Shown here piece by piece: positions 53,642-62,849 of a stretch of 64,000 nt of DNA; positions within the stretch are counted from its first letter, which is position 1, and each line of letters opens with the position of its first letter. Position numbers and translations under genes: made by a program. The notes beneath the pieces were generated by a model that had not been told where the DNA came from, searched no databases, and saw only the letters and a list, made by a program, of their open reading frames with translations. The stretch is from positions 1-64,000 of the forward strand of contig JAYPHU010000018.1 of NCBI GenBank assembly GCA_038127535.1, given 5' to 3'. Source of the stretch: JAYPHU01 sp038127535 (GTDB lineage: Bacteria; Pseudomonadota; Alphaproteobacteria; Rhodospirillales; UBA2165).

Positions 53642-54202
53642 GTGTCATCCGATACGACAGGCGTAACCGGGTTAGCCGGTCGCTATGCCAACGCTTTGTA
53701 CGAACTGGCGGAATCCCAAAATGCATTGGATCAGATGGCGGACGATCTGCGCGGCCTGGATGCGCTGATCGCGGAAAGTGCTGACCTGAACCGGCTGGTG
53801 CGTTCGCCGGTCATCTCCCGTGATGAACAGAGCAAGGCCATGCAGGCTGTCCTGGACCAGGCCGGGGCCTCCGAGCTCACCAAGAATTTCGTCGGCGTCG
53901 CCGCGGCAAATCGCCGCCTGTTCGCGATCTCCGACATTATTGAAGGTTATCTGCAAATTCTGGCAGGACGGCGGGGTGAAGTGACCGCCGACGTGACGTC
54001 CGCCACGCCGCTGTCCGACAAGCAAACAGCGGAACTCGAAAGCGTGCTGAAACGGTCCATGGGCGGAAACGTCAGCATTAACGCCAAAGTCGATCCTGAC
54101 CTGTTGGGCGGCCTCGTCGTCCGGCTGGGATCGCGTATGGTGGATTCATCAATTCGCACTAAGCTGCAGCAGTTGCGGCTCGCCATGAGAGGGGTTGGAT
54201 AA
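53642..54202 (+). CDS. atpH: ATP synthase F1 delta subunit
   Basis: The 186-aa stator subunit begins at GTG 53642 after AAGAGGATTAAATAAG. Motifs: TGLAGRYANALYELAESQNA at the N-terminus, NFVGVAAANRRLFAISDIIE in the middle, and VDPDLLGGLVVRLGSRMVDS at the C-terminus. It links F1 alpha to the peripheral stalk. Its stop overlaps the atpA start by 1 bp (TAATG). Confidence 0.95.
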   Translation: MSSDTTGVTGLAGRYANALYELAESQNALDQMADDLRGLDALIAESADLNRLVRSPVISRDEQSKAMQAVLDQAGASELTKNFVGVAAANRRLFAISDIIEGYLQILAGRRGEVTADVTSATPLSDKQTAELESVLKRSMGGNVSINAKVDPDLLGGLVVRLGSRMVDSSIRTKLQQLRLAMRGVG

Positions 54203-55734
54203 TGGAAATCCGCGCAGCGGAAATCTCCGCAATTCTCAAAGAACAGATTCAAAATTTCGGCACCGATGCGGAAGTCGCGGAAGTCGGCCAAGTGTTGTCG
54301 GTCGGCGACGGTATCGCCCGCGTCTACGGGTTGGATAAAGTCCAGGCCGGCGAGATGGTCGAGTTCCCGGGCGGTATCAAAGGGATGACGCTGAACCTGG
54401 AAGAAGACAATGTGGGTGTCGTGATCTTCGGCGATGACCGAAACATCAAGGAAGGCGACACGGTCAAGCGGACCGGCGAAATCGTCGACGTGCCCGTCGG
54501 CAAGGAATTGCTGGGCCGCGTGGTTGACGCGCTGGGCAACCCGATCGACGGCAAGGGCGACATCAACGCCAAGGAACGGGCGCTGATCGAAGTGAAGGCC
54601 CCCGGCATCATCCCGCGGAAATCCGTGCACGAGCCTATGCAGACCGGCCTCAAGGCCATCGACAGTTTGATCCCCGTCGGCCGCGGCCAGCGGGAGTTGA
54701 TCATCGGCGACCGTCAGACCGGCAAGACCGCGATCATTATAGACACGATCCTGAACCAGAAGAAAATCAACGACGCCGCCAAGGACGATTCTGAAAAGCT
54801 GTTCTGCGTATATGTGGCGGTCGGGCAGAAGCGGTCCTCTGTCGCGCAGTTGGTGAAGGTGCTGGAAGAAAACGGCGCGCTGGAATATTCCATCGTGGTC
54901 GCCGCCACGGCGTCCGAGCCGGCGCCGATGCAGTTCCTCGCGCCATACACGGGCTGCACCATGGGTGAATATTTCCGCGACAACGGCATGCACGCGGTGA
55001 TTTTCTATGACGATTTGACCAAGCAGGCTGTCGCCTACCGGCAGATGTCCCTGCTGCTCCGCCGCCCGCCGGGACGTGAAGCCTATCCGGGCGACGTGTT
55101 CTATCTGCACTCCCGCCTGCTGGAACGCGCGGCCAAGATGAACGACGAGATGGGCGCAGGCTCGCTCACGGCGCTGCCGGTGATCGAGACCCAGGCCAAC
55201 GACGTGTCGGCGTACATTCCGACCAACGTGATTTCCATTACTGACGGCCAGATCTTCCTGGAAACCGATCTGTTCTATCGCGGTATTCGCCCGGCGGTGA
55301 ACGTCGGCCTGTCCGTGTCCCGTGTGGGATCGGCGGCGCAGGTGAAGGCGATGAAACAGGTGGCCGGTTCGATCAAGCTGGAATTGGCCCAGTACCGGGA
55401 AATGGAAGCCTTCGCGCAGTTTGCCTCCGACCTGGACGCCTCGACCCAGCGCTTGCTGGCACGTGGCTCCCGTCTGGTGGAGGTGCTGAAACAATCCCAG
55501 TTCTCGCCCTATTCCATGGAGGAACAGGTGGTGGCGATTTTCGCCGGCGTGAACGGCTATCTGGACGGCATCGCCGTGAATGACGTGGTTCGGTTCGAGG
55601 CCGCTTTCCTCGACAGCATCCGGGAGAAAGGCGCCGATATCTTGGACGCCATTCGCTCCGAAGAGGCGTTGTCTGACGAAACCGAAGCAAAGCTCAAGGC
55701 CTTCCTCGACGACTTCACCAAGTCCTTTGCTTAA
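54202..55734 (+). CDS. atpA: ATP synthase F1 alpha subunit
   Basis: A 510-aa nucleotide-binding subunit with GDRQTGKTAIIIDTILNQ (P-loop), the arginine-finger region SVSRVGSAAQVKAMKQVAGS and LLRRPPGREAYPGDVFYLHS. It forms the hexameric F1 head with beta. Overlaps atpH by 1 bp; 34 bp to atpG. Length normal. Confidence 0.97.
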   Translation: MEIRAAEISAILKEQIQNFGTDAEVAEVGQVLSVGDGIARVYGLDKVQAGEMVEFPGGIKGMTLNLEEDNVGVVIFGDDRNIKEGDTVKRTGEIVDVPVGKELLGRVVDALGNPIDGKGDINAKERALIEVKAPGIIPRKSVHEPMQTGLKAIDSLIPVGRGQRELIIGDRQTGKTAIIIDTILNQKKINDAAKDDSEKLFCVYVAVGQKRSSVAQLVKVLEENGALEYSIVVAATASEPAPMQFLAPYTGCTMGEYFRDNGMHAVIFYDDLTKQAVAYRQMSLLLRRPPGREAYPGDVFYLHSRLLERAAKMNDEMGAGSLTALPVIETQANDVSAYIPTNVISITDGQIFLETDLFYRGIRPAVNVGLSVSRVGSAAQVKAMKQVAGSIKLELAQYREMEAFAQFASDLDASTQRLLARGSRLVEVLKQSQFSPYSMEEQVVAIFAGVNGYLDGIAVNDVVRFEAAFLDSIREKGADILDAIRSEEALSDETEAKLKAFLDDFTKSFA

Positions 55735-55768
55735 CCCAAGAAATCGCAGGAATAATCGGCCCTAGATC

Positions 55769-56674
55769 ATGGCGAACCTGAAGGAACTCAAGACCCGGAT
55801 CTCCAGCGTGAAGTCCACGCAGAAGATCACGTCGGCCATGAAGATGGTGGCGGCCAGCCGGCTGCGCCGCGCTCAGGAAGCCGCCGAGGCGGCCCGGCCC
55901 TATGCCGAGCGGATGGAGCGCATGATCGCCTCAGTCCTCGAAAATCTAGGCTCGACCGAGGGCGCACCGAAGCTGCTGGCGGGTACGGGGTCTGACGAGG
56001 TGCATCTGCTGGTGGCGGTGACCTCCGACCGGGGTCTTTGCGGCGGCTTCAACGCCAATATCGCCCGCGAAGTGCGCAACCGCACCCGCGCGCTGCTGGC
56101 CGACGGCAAGACGGTGAAGCTGCTCTGCGTCGGCCGCAAGGGCCGCGATGCGCTGCGCCGGGATTTCCAATCCCATATAGTCGATAGTTTCCAGGGCATC
56201 GGCCGGGCCGGCGTGACCTTCGCCGAAGCGGATGAAGTGGCGGAAAAGATCATCGCCATGTTTGAAGACGGCGAGTTCGACGTCTGCACGGTGGTCTATA
56301 ACAAATTCGTCTCAGCAATCACCCAGGTGGTCACACCCCAGCGGCTGATCCCGGTTGAAGTAACCGCGTCTGATGAAGACGCCGACGAGGCGGAGGCCCC
56401 GGCCCAGGAAGGCCCGGCGGCGGCCTATGAATTTGAACCCTCGGAGCAGGAAATTCTCACCGATCTGCTGCCGGGTAACCTGAAGGTGCAGGTGTTCCGC
56501 GCACTGCTGGAGAGCAGCGCGTCCGAGCACGGCGCCCGCATGTCGGCGATGGATAACGCCACACGCAACGCCGGTGAGATGATCGACGGATTGACGCTGA
56601 CCTATAATCGGACGCGTCAGGCCAAGATCACCAGCGAATTGATTGAAATTATTTCCGGCGCGGAAGCGCTGTAG
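55769..56674 (+). CDS. atpG: ATP synthase F1 gamma subunit
   Basis: The 301-aa central-stalk subunit has the paired helices: N-terminal LKTRISSVKSTQKITSAMKM and C-terminal SAMDNATRNAGEMIDGLTLT. The central Rossmann-like part includes TSDRGLCGGFNANIA. An acidic insertion (EDADEAEAPAQEGPAAAYEF) near residue 210 is typical of alphaproteobacteria. It rotates within alpha3beta3. Confidence 0.96.
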   Translation: MANLKELKTRISSVKSTQKITSAMKMVAASRLRRAQEAAEAARPYAERMERMIASVLENLGSTEGAPKLLAGTGSDEVHLLVAVTSDRGLCGGFNANIAREVRNRTRALLADGKTVKLLCVGRKGRDALRRDFQSHIVDSFQGIGRAGVTFAEADEVAEKIIAMFEDGEFDVCTVVYNKFVSAITQVVTPQRLIPVEVTASDEDADEAEAPAQEGPAAAYEFEPSEQEILTDLLPGNLKVQVFRALLESSASEHGARMSAMDNATRNAGEMIDGLTLTYNRTRQAKITSELIEIISGAEAL

Positions 56675-56694
56675 CGCAACAGGAGTTTAGGACA

Positions 56695-58119
56695 ATGGCC
56701 AAAAACAATGTTGGCACGATTTCCCAGGTGATGGGCGCCGTCGTTGACGTGAAGTTCGACGGCGATCTACCGGAAATTCTGAACGCTCTCGAAGTGGACA
56801 ATAACGGCAACCGGCTGGTCCTTGAGGTGGCGCAGCACTTGGGTGAATCCCAGGTCCGCACCATCGCCATGGACACGACCGATGGTCTGGTCCGCGGGCA
56901 GGAAGCTGTTGATACGGGTGAGCCGATCATGATGCCGGTGGGGCCAGAGACCCTGGGCCGGATCATGAACGTGATCGGTGAGCCGGTGGACGAACGGGGC
57001 CCGGTCGAATCGACCTCGACGCTGCCGATCCACCGTTCTGCGCCGGAGTTTCTCGATCAATCCACCGAAGCGGAAATTCTGGTCACCGGCATCAAGGTCG
57101 TTGACCTGATCGAGCCCTACGCTAAGGGCGGTAAGATCGGTCTGTTCGGCGGTGCCGGCGTGGGCAAGACCGTGATCATCATGGAGTTGATCAACAACAT
57201 TGCGAAGGGCCACGGCGGTTACTCCGTGTTCGCTGGTGTTGGTGAACGGACCCGTGAAGGCAACGACCTCTATCACGAAATGATGGAATCCGGCGTTATC
57301 GTGCCGGACGGTCCCGGCTCCAAGGCCGCGCTGGTCTATGGCCAGATGAACGAACCTCCCGGCGCCCGCGCGCGGGTGGCGCTGTCCGGTCTGACGGTCG
57401 CCGAATATTTCCGCGACCAGGAAGGCCAGGACGTGCTGTTCTTCGTTGATAACATTTTCCGCTTTACCCAGGCCGGCTCCGAAGTGTCCGCCCTTTTAGG
57501 CCGCATTCCGTCGGCGGTGGGCTATCAGCCGACCCTGGCCACCGACATGGGCGCCATGCAGGAGCGTATTACCTCGACCAATAAGGGCTCGATCACCTCG
57601 GTGCAGGCCATTTACGTGCCGGCCGATGACTTGACCGACCCGGCGCCGGCGACTTCGTTCGCCCACTTGGACGCCACCACCGTGTTGAGCCGCTCGATCG
57701 CTGAGCTGGGCATCTATCCGGCGGTGGATCCGCTGGACTCCACGTCCCGGGTGCTCGATCCAGCGATTGTCGGCGAAGAACACTATGCGGTCGCCCGTGA
57801 GGTGCAGCGTATCCTGCAGACCTACAAGAACCTGCAGGACATCATCGCCATCCTGGGCATGGATGAACTGTCGGAAGAGGATAAGCTGACCGTGGCCCGC
57901 GCCCGCAAGATCCAGCGCTTCCTTAGCCAGCCGTTCCACGTGGCCGAAGTGTTTACCGGCACGCCGGGCGTGTTTGTGAACCTGGAAGACACGATCAAGG
58001 GCTTCAAGGGCATCTGCGCCGGTGAATATGACCACCTGCCGGAAGCGGCTTTCTACATGGTCGGCACCATCGAAGAGGCTGTCGAAAAGGCGGCCAAGAT
58101 GGCGGCGGAAGCGGCGTAA
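56695..58119 (+). CDS. atpD: ATP synthase F1 beta subunit
   Basis: The 474-aa catalytic subunit has P-loop GGAGVGKTVIIMELINNIAK, catalytic GVGERTREGNDLYHEM, VLFFVDNIFRFTQAGSEVSA and the DELSEEDKL catch-loop sequence. It synthesises ATP. Follows atpG by 20 bp; AGGAG precedes the ATG. Confidence 0.97.
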   Translation: MAKNNVGTISQVMGAVVDVKFDGDLPEILNALEVDNNGNRLVLEVAQHLGESQVRTIAMDTTDGLVRGQEAVDTGEPIMMPVGPETLGRIMNVIGEPVDERGPVESTSTLPIHRSAPEFLDQSTEAEILVTGIKVVDLIEPYAKGGKIGLFGGAGVGKTVIIMELINNIAKGHGGYSVFAGVGERTREGNDLYHEMMESGVIVPDGPGSKAALVYGQMNEPPGARARVALSGLTVAEYFRDQEGQDVLFFVDNIFRFTQAGSEVSALLGRIPSAVGYQPTLATDMGAMQERITSTNKGSITSVQAIYVPADDLTDPAPATSFAHLDATTVLSRSIAELGIYPAVDPLDSTSRVLDPAIVGEEHYAVAREVQRILQTYKNLQDIIAILGMDELSEEDKLTVARARKIQRFLSQPFHVAEVFTGTPGVFVNLEDTIKGFKGICAGEYDHLPEAAFYMVGTIEEAVEKAAKMAAEAA

Positions 58120-58143
58120 AGCGCACGATAGGGACGATAGACG

Positions 58144-58545
58144 ATGGCCGATAAAGTCACCTTTGAACTGGTTTCGCCGAGCCGCCTGCTCGCCTCTGAA
58201 GATGTGGACATGGTCGTGGTGCCCGGCGAGGAAGGTGATTTTGGCGTGATGCCCGGCCACACGCCGGTGTTGAGCACGGTGCGCGCGGGCGTCGTCGATA
58301 TCCATAATGACGGCCAAGTGACCAAACGCCTGTTCGTCGAAGGCGGTTTCGCCGAAGCCACCGACGAACGCTGCACGGTACTGGCCGAAGAAGCGACGCC
58401 GTTGGATGAGATCACGGCGGAAGCCGCCGGTGAGCGGCTTGCCAAGGCGCAAGAAGCGCTCAACAGCGCCGATGATGAAAGCCGCGATGCGGTCGAGAAG
58501 GAACTCCGCACCGCCGAGGTGTTGGCCCAGGCCGTCGGGCGTTAA
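58144..58545 (+). CDS. atpC: ATP synthase F1 epsilon subunit
   Basis: The 133-aa subunit has the N-terminal beta-sandwich (VTFELVSPSRLLASEDVDMV, GDFGVMPGHTPVLSTVRAGV) and a short C-terminal helical hairpin. It couples gamma to the c-ring and can inhibit ATP hydrolysis. Last gene of atpHAGDC; F0 genes (atpB, E, F) are not in the window, as usual for alphaproteobacteria. Confidence 0.95.
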   Translation: MADKVTFELVSPSRLLASEDVDMVVVPGEEGDFGVMPGHTPVLSTVRAGVVDIHNDGQVTKRLFVEGGFAEATDERCTVLAEEATPLDEITAEAAGERLAKAQEALNSADDESRDAVEKELRTAEVLAQAVGR

Positions 58546-58847
58546 GAAACGTCTCCACTAACTTAGTACGTCATGGCTGCCTTTTGCCTTAACTTCGCTG
58601 CGGCTGAGGCAGGAGGTGGGAAGGCTGTCCTGAATGCAAGTCCGCAGCTACATGCCCTCTCCCTTTAAGGGAGAGGGTGCGGAGTCCGAGGCACTCGGAC
58701 AACATGACCGGGGGGTGGAGAGAGAATAATTCATCACAAAGAGCACGAATTTCACGAAGGCAGATCAATCTAAGATAGCTTCGTGTCCTTCGTGGTTTAA
58801 ACCATGGGTACGCGGATCACGGCTGCGCCGGTCCGCGCATGACGGCA
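58546..58847. repeat. Repeat-rich gap between atpC and the aminotransferase gene
   Basis: No gene is seen. It holds CCCTCTCCCTT-T-AAGGGAGAGGG (58655-58677, perfect 11-bp palindrome), GTCCGAG-GCA-CTCGGAC (58684-58700), an imperfect inverted pair around CACGAAGG and CTTCGTGTCCTTCGTGG (about 58750-58795), and a GGATCACGGCTGCGCCGGTCC palindrome (58808-58842) matching the one after asd. Convergent genes on both sides; the hairpins probably serve as terminators. Confidence 0.7.
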
Positions 58848-60050
58848 TTATAACAATGCAGAACAAGCCCGTTGGATACGCTGGCAGGCGTCTTTCAGCA
58901 AATCCGTGCCGGTGGCGTAGGAAATCCGGAAGAACGGCGTGAGACCAAACGCTTCCCCGAACACCACCGCGACGCCTTCCGATTCAAGAAGATACGTCGC
59001 CACTTCGCCGTCCGTGTTGAGGATGTCTCCGTCCGGCGTCTTCTTACCGATCATACCTTCGCATTTGGGATAGACGTAAAACGCGCCTTCCGGCGTCAGG
59101 CAGTCGATGCCGGTCGCCTGGTCGAGCATGGAGACTACCATGTCCCGGCGCTCTTTGAAGACCGCGTTGCGCTCTTCCAGGAAGTCCAGCGGCCCGTTCA
59201 GCGCTGCGATGGAGGCGGCTTGCGAGATAGAGCTGGTGTGAGACGTGCTTTGTGACTGCACCTTGTTCATGGCGCCGATCAATTCCTTCGGCCCGGCGGC
59301 GTAGCCGACCCGCCAGCCGGTCATGCTGAACGCTTTGGAGAGCCCGTTGAGGGTCAGGGTACGATCCTGGATGCCTGGTTCGACCTGGGCGGGCGTGGCG
59401 AACTCAAACCCGTCATAAACAATGTGCTCGTAGATATCGTCTGTCATCACCCAAACATGGGGATTGCGCAACAGAACATTCGTCAGCGCCTTCAACTCGT
59501 CGCTGGTATAGGCCGCGCCGGTCGGGTTGGACGGCGAATTCAGCATCAGCCATTTGGTCTTGGGCGTGATCGCCGCTTCCAGGTCATCGGGCTGCATTTT
59601 GAACCGGTTCTCCGCCGAGCACGGCAAGATCACCGGCGTGCCTTCAGCCAGTAGCACGATATCCGGATAGGACACCCAATAGGGCGCCGGGATAATCACC
59701 TCGTCCCCCGGATTGAGGGACGCCATCATGGCGTTATAGATGTTCTGCTTACCGCCGCAGGCCACCTGGACCTGATCGGGGTTGTATTTGAGGCCGTTTT
59801 CCCGCTCGAACTTGTCGCAAATGGCGGTGCGCAACTCGATAGAGCCGGGCACATCGGTGTATTTGGTATAGCCGTCTTTCATCGCCTTGGCGGCGGCGTC
59901 TTTTATGTGCTCGGGCGTGTCGAAGTCAGGCTCCCCCGCGCCAAGACCGATCACGTTCTCGCCGGCGGCCTTAAGCTCACGGGCGCGGGCAGTGACCGCC
60001 ATGGTGGGAGAGGGCGCAATACGATCCAGACGGGACGCGACAATGGACAT
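58848..60050 (-). CDS. Pyridoxal-phosphate aspartate/aromatic aminotransferase (class I, Ib type)
   Basis: A 400-aa fold-type I aminotransferase. It has VIGLGAGEPDFDTPEHIKDA, the PLP-site VACGGKQNIYNAMMA and NSPSNPTGAAYT, Schiff-base lysine in LNGLSKAFSMTGWRVGYAAG and a C-terminal FFRISYATG with the carboxylate-binding arginine. This matches the Ib-subgroup aspartate aminotransferases of alphaproteobacteria, often able to use prephenate too. Monocistronic, divergent from nothing obvious; 86 bp downstream of the next minus-strand gene. Confidence 0.9.
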   Translation of the reverse strand: MSIVASRLDRIAPSPTMAVTARARELKAAGENVIGLGAGEPDFDTPEHIKDAAAKAMKDGYTKYTDVPGSIELRTAICDKFERENGLKYNPDQVQVACGGKQNIYNAMMASLNPGDEVIIPAPYWVSYPDIVLLAEGTPVILPCSAENRFKMQPDDLEAAITPKTKWLMLNSPSNPTGAAYTSDELKALTNVLLRNPHVWVMTDDIYEHIVYDGFEFATPAQVEPGIQDRTLTLNGLSKAFSMTGWRVGYAAGPKELIGAMNKVQSQSTSHTSSISQAASIAALNGPLDFLEERNAVFKERRDMVVSMLDQATGIDCLTPEGAFYVYPKCEGMIGKKTPDGDILNTDGEVATYLLESEGVAVVFGEAFGLTPFFRISYATGTDLLKDACQRIQRACSALL

Positions 60051-60136
60051 GGCTGGGGACTTTCACATGCAAGTAAAACCGGGGCTGGTGTAGTCCCGTT
60101 GCCCGCCGATATCAAGGGGGATTCCGGTGTGGCTGA

Positions 60137-61009
60137 CTATTCTTGCCGCGCCGCCAGGTACCAATCCAGGATCTCCGCGCCGGTCATGAAGACGACGCCA
60201 CGACGGTTGGACAGTTCCTCAAAGATCTTGCGGAAATACTTGATCCGATGCGGCACCCCGTGGATATACGGGTGCACGGCGACCGACATGACCCGGACGT
60301 TCTCGTCGCCCTCGTCGAAGATGGCGTCCACATAATCCATGGTTCGGTTATAGAGCACGGTCGACACATGCGCCTGGGACAGCATGATCGGAATGTCGTT
60401 CAACTCCGTCGTGTACGGAATGGAGTAAAGCTTACCGTTCTCCACGTTAATTTCACACGGCTGATCATCGAGGATCCAGTCCGCCGTGTATTCGAACCCG
60501 GCTTCTACCAGGAACTCCGGCGTTTCTTCAGTCTGGGTGAGCCCCGGACCCATCCAGCCACGGGGCTTATAGCCGCAGAATGCCTGCAGATGCTCGCTGG
60601 TTTTCATAATGGCTTCACGCTCATCATCCAGCAAGAACATGGCTTTCTGGACATAGGAATGCCCCATGAACTCCCAGCCGGCTTCCAACGCCGCTTCGGA
60701 AACGCGGGGGTAGCGGTTGACTACGGTCGCGTTCATGGAGACCGTCGGCGTCACGCCGAATTCCTTCAGCACATCCATCATCCGCCAGATACCGATCCGC
60801 ATGCCGTATTCGTACCAGCACCAGTTCGGGATATCGGGCGTGTGATTGCCTTCGCCGGGGGGCGTGAGGATCCGCCGGGGCAGGGGTTCGGTCGGCACCC
60901 ATTCTTCCAGGTTTACCACCGGCCAGACGATGACTTTGCCGCCGTCTGGTAGTTTGAGGGAAGGGCGATCGACAATGGCGGAGTAGGGGATGCGGTCATA
61001 GATATCCAT
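60137..61009 (-). CDS. Polysaccharide deacetylase-family protein, allantoinase (PuuE)-like
   Basis: A 290-aa NodB-fold protein opening MDIYDRIPYSAIVDRPSLKL. The central strand-loop segments WEFMGHSYVQKAM and GPGLTQTEETPEFLVEAGFE, and the end AVHPYIHGVPHRIKYFRKIF, fit PuuE-type allantoinases and related metal-dependent deacetylases, which lack a signal peptide and act in the cytoplasm. The substrate is uncertain because no other purine- or pyrimidine-catabolic gene is beside it. It is 24 bp downstream of the small hypothetical gene and likely co-transcribed. Confidence 0.75.
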   Translation of the reverse strand: MDIYDRIPYSAIVDRPSLKLPDGGKVIVWPVVNLEEWVPTEPLPRRILTPPGEGNHTPDIPNWCWYEYGMRIGIWRMMDVLKEFGVTPTVSMNATVVNRYPRVSEAALEAGWEFMGHSYVQKAMFLLDDEREAIMKTSEHLQAFCGYKPRGWMGPGLTQTEETPEFLVEAGFEYTADWILDDQPCEINVENGKLYSIPYTTELNDIPIMLSQAHVSTVLYNRTMDYVDAIFDEGDENVRVMSVAVHPYIHGVPHRIKYFRKIFEELSNRRGVVFMTGAEILDWYLAARQE

Positions 61010-61033
61010 GTGGGTCCTCGTCTGGGTTGGCCG

Positions 61034-61393
61034 TCAATCGGCGTGGATGCAACTGGGCACCGGGCAGGTGAACTTGGTGTTCTTGGGCTTCAATGGGTGG
61101 TCTTCGTTATCGTTCGGGTTGAAGTCGTGATAGAGGCGGCATTCCTTATCATAGGCGGTGCGGGTGGAACGGAAAAACTTGAATTTGAACCCTTCGTATC
61201 GACCAATATAGGTCTTGAGAATTTCACCCAAATCGCCGTCGCCGTGGCCGACCCGGCGGATGAAAAATCGCCCGTCCTTCAGGGGGCCGAGCGCAAAGGC
61301 GGAAGCCGAGCTCCAATCCTCGGCCTGGGCGACGTATTTTTCGATATGGGCCTCGTCCAAAGGATAGGGCCCGAGTAATCCCGATGTCGGCAT
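61034..61393 (-). CDS. Small conserved-looking protein of unknown function
   Basis: A 119-aa protein: FALGPLKDGRFFIRRVGHGD, LGEILKTYIGRYEGFKFKFF, TAYDKECRLYHDFNPND, ending CPVPSCIHAD. The pattern G-x-x-DL-x(6)-YIGRY-x-FKF followed by ECxLYHDF recalls small GIY-YIG-like proteins, but catalytic residues are not clear. The CPVPSC end may bind metal. Start ATG 61393 gives a protein without the unrelated N-terminus of the longer frame. It precedes the deacetylase-like gene by 24 bp, so a shared pathway is possible. Confidence 0.55.
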   Translation of the reverse strand: MPTSGLLGPYPLDEAHIEKYVAQAEDWSSASAFALGPLKDGRFFIRRVGHGDGDLGEILKTYIGRYEGFKFKFFRSTRTAYDKECRLYHDFNPNDNEDHPLKPKNTKFTCPVPSCIHAD

Positions 61394-61516
61394 GGGTTTC
61401 CCTGTGATGTAACCACCCAATTCTGGCGGCTCACCGGGGCTGTTACAAGTGTTGGCGTCCCGGCGTTGGCGGAGTACTCTCTCACCTCCCACATAGCTGC
61501 GAGCGGGAGCCCGGAC

Positions 61517-61915
61517 ATGAGCGATAAAGTCGTAAAATCAGAGTCGGAATGGATGGAACAATTGACGCCGGAGGAGTTTTACGTGACCCGCCAGAAGGGC
61601 ACCGAGCGCGCCTTCACCGGTGAATTCTACAATTCCAAGACGCCGGGGACCTACACCTGCAAGTGTTGCGGCCAGGAGCTGTTTTCGTCCGATCATAAGT
61701 TCGATTCCGGCACCGGCTGGCCCAGCTATTGGCAGCCTCTGGCCGAAGAGGCGGTGATCACCGAGGAAGACCGCGCGTTCGGCATGGTCCGGACCGAGGT
61801 CATGTGTTCCAAGTGCGACGCCCATCTGGGCCACGTCTTCTCGGACGGGCCGCAGCCTACGGGGCTCCGTTATTGCATTAATTCCGCTAGCCTGAACCAC
61901 AAGGATAAAGACTAG
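61517..61915 (+). CDS. msrB: Peptide methionine-R-sulfoxide reductase
   Basis: A 132-aa enzyme with zinc cysteines in CKCCGQELF and CSKCDAHLGHVF, FDSGTGWPSYWQP and the catalytic cysteine in RYCINSASL. It reduces methionine-R-sulfoxide in proteins with thioredoxin. ATG 61517 is preceded by GGGAGC; a start at 61466 would add 17 residues. Transcribed alone or with the EamA gene 37 bp downstream. Confidence 0.95.
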   Translation: MSDKVVKSESEWMEQLTPEEFYVTRQKGTERAFTGEFYNSKTPGTYTCKCCGQELFSSDHKFDSGTGWPSYWQPLAEEAVITEEDRAFGMVRTEVMCSKCDAHLGHVFSDGPQPTGLRYCINSASLNHKDKD

Positions 61916-61952
61916 GTCCGGCCGGCCGTTCGCATAAAGACCGGCCCCCGTG

Positions 61953-62849
61953 ATGTTCGGCCTGTCGCCAACCGTGCTTGCCATCCTGTTGATGGTGATC
62001 TCCGTCGGGATGCTGGCGGCACTCGATTCCATCGTCAAATTCGCTGCCGTCGAGGGCATGCATCCGATCGAGATCGTGTTCTTCCGCAATCTGTTTGGCT
62101 TGGCGGCGCTCGCGCCATTGTTTATGCGCCATGGTATTGGGCAGTTGCGCACCAAGCGTCTCGGCTTTCATCTGGCGCGGAGCGGCATCCACGGCCTGTC
62201 CATGATCGCCTGGTTCTGGGCAATCACGCTCATCCCCCTGGCTGACGCGACGGCGCTATCGTTCGTCATCCCCATCTACGCGTCCGTCGGGGCGATCCTG
62301 TTTCTGGGTGAGACGTCGCAGTTTATCCGCTGGTTCGCCATCGTCCTGGGTTTTGCCGGCATGTTGATCATCCTCCAGCCCGGTTTCGCCGAGGTCGGTT
62401 TGGGTGCTTGGCTGGTGGTGTTCTCGGCCATCGCCGTGGCCATCTCCAAGCTAATGGTGAAGTCCTTGTCCAAGACGGATTCGCCGGCAACAATCGTCTT
62501 TTTCATGAGCTTCACGGTGACCGGCATGACCTTTATTCCGGCGCTATTTGTCTGGACCTGGCCGTCGATGGAGGTGTGGATTGGTCTGATCGTGCTGGGG
62601 TTTGCCGGTTCGGCGGCGCACGTCATCCAGACCAACGCGTACAAGATCGGTGACGTGACCGCGGTGGAGCCTATGGCCTATTTCCGTCTGATTTGGGCCG
62701 CGCTGTTCGGGTTTGTGCTGTTCGGCGAGGTGCCGGAAATTTGGACCTGGATCGGCACGGCGGTGATTGTTACCGGCGCCATCCTGTTGGCCCGCTCAGA
62801 GGCCAGGGTGGGCCGGGCGTTAAAGCCGGCTCAGGGCGACGCCCAATAG
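61953..62849 (+). CDS. EamA/RhaT-family (DMT) transporter
   Basis: A 298-aa protein with ten hydrophobic helices in two EamA repeats (IEIVFFRNLFGLAALAPLF in the first, EPMAYFRLIWAALFGFVLFG in the second). It has the family pattern DATALSFVIPIYASVGAILF. Such proteins export metabolites or amino acids; substrate unknown. The ATG at 61953 is chosen, with a GTG just before it. Its end overlaps the DUF2141 gene by 19 bp on the opposite strand. Confidence 0.85.
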   Translation: MFGLSPTVLAILLMVISVGMLAALDSIVKFAAVEGMHPIEIVFFRNLFGLAALAPLFMRHGIGQLRTKRLGFHLARSGIHGLSMIAWFWAITLIPLADATALSFVIPIYASVGAILFLGETSQFIRWFAIVLGFAGMLIILQPGFAEVGLGAWLVVFSAIAVAISKLMVKSLSKTDSPATIVFFMSFTVTGMTFIPALFVWTWPSMEVWIGLIVLGFAGSAAHVIQTNAYKIGDVTAVEPMAYFRLIWAALFGFVLFGEVPEIWTWIGTAVIVTGAILLARSEARVGRALKPAQGDAQ

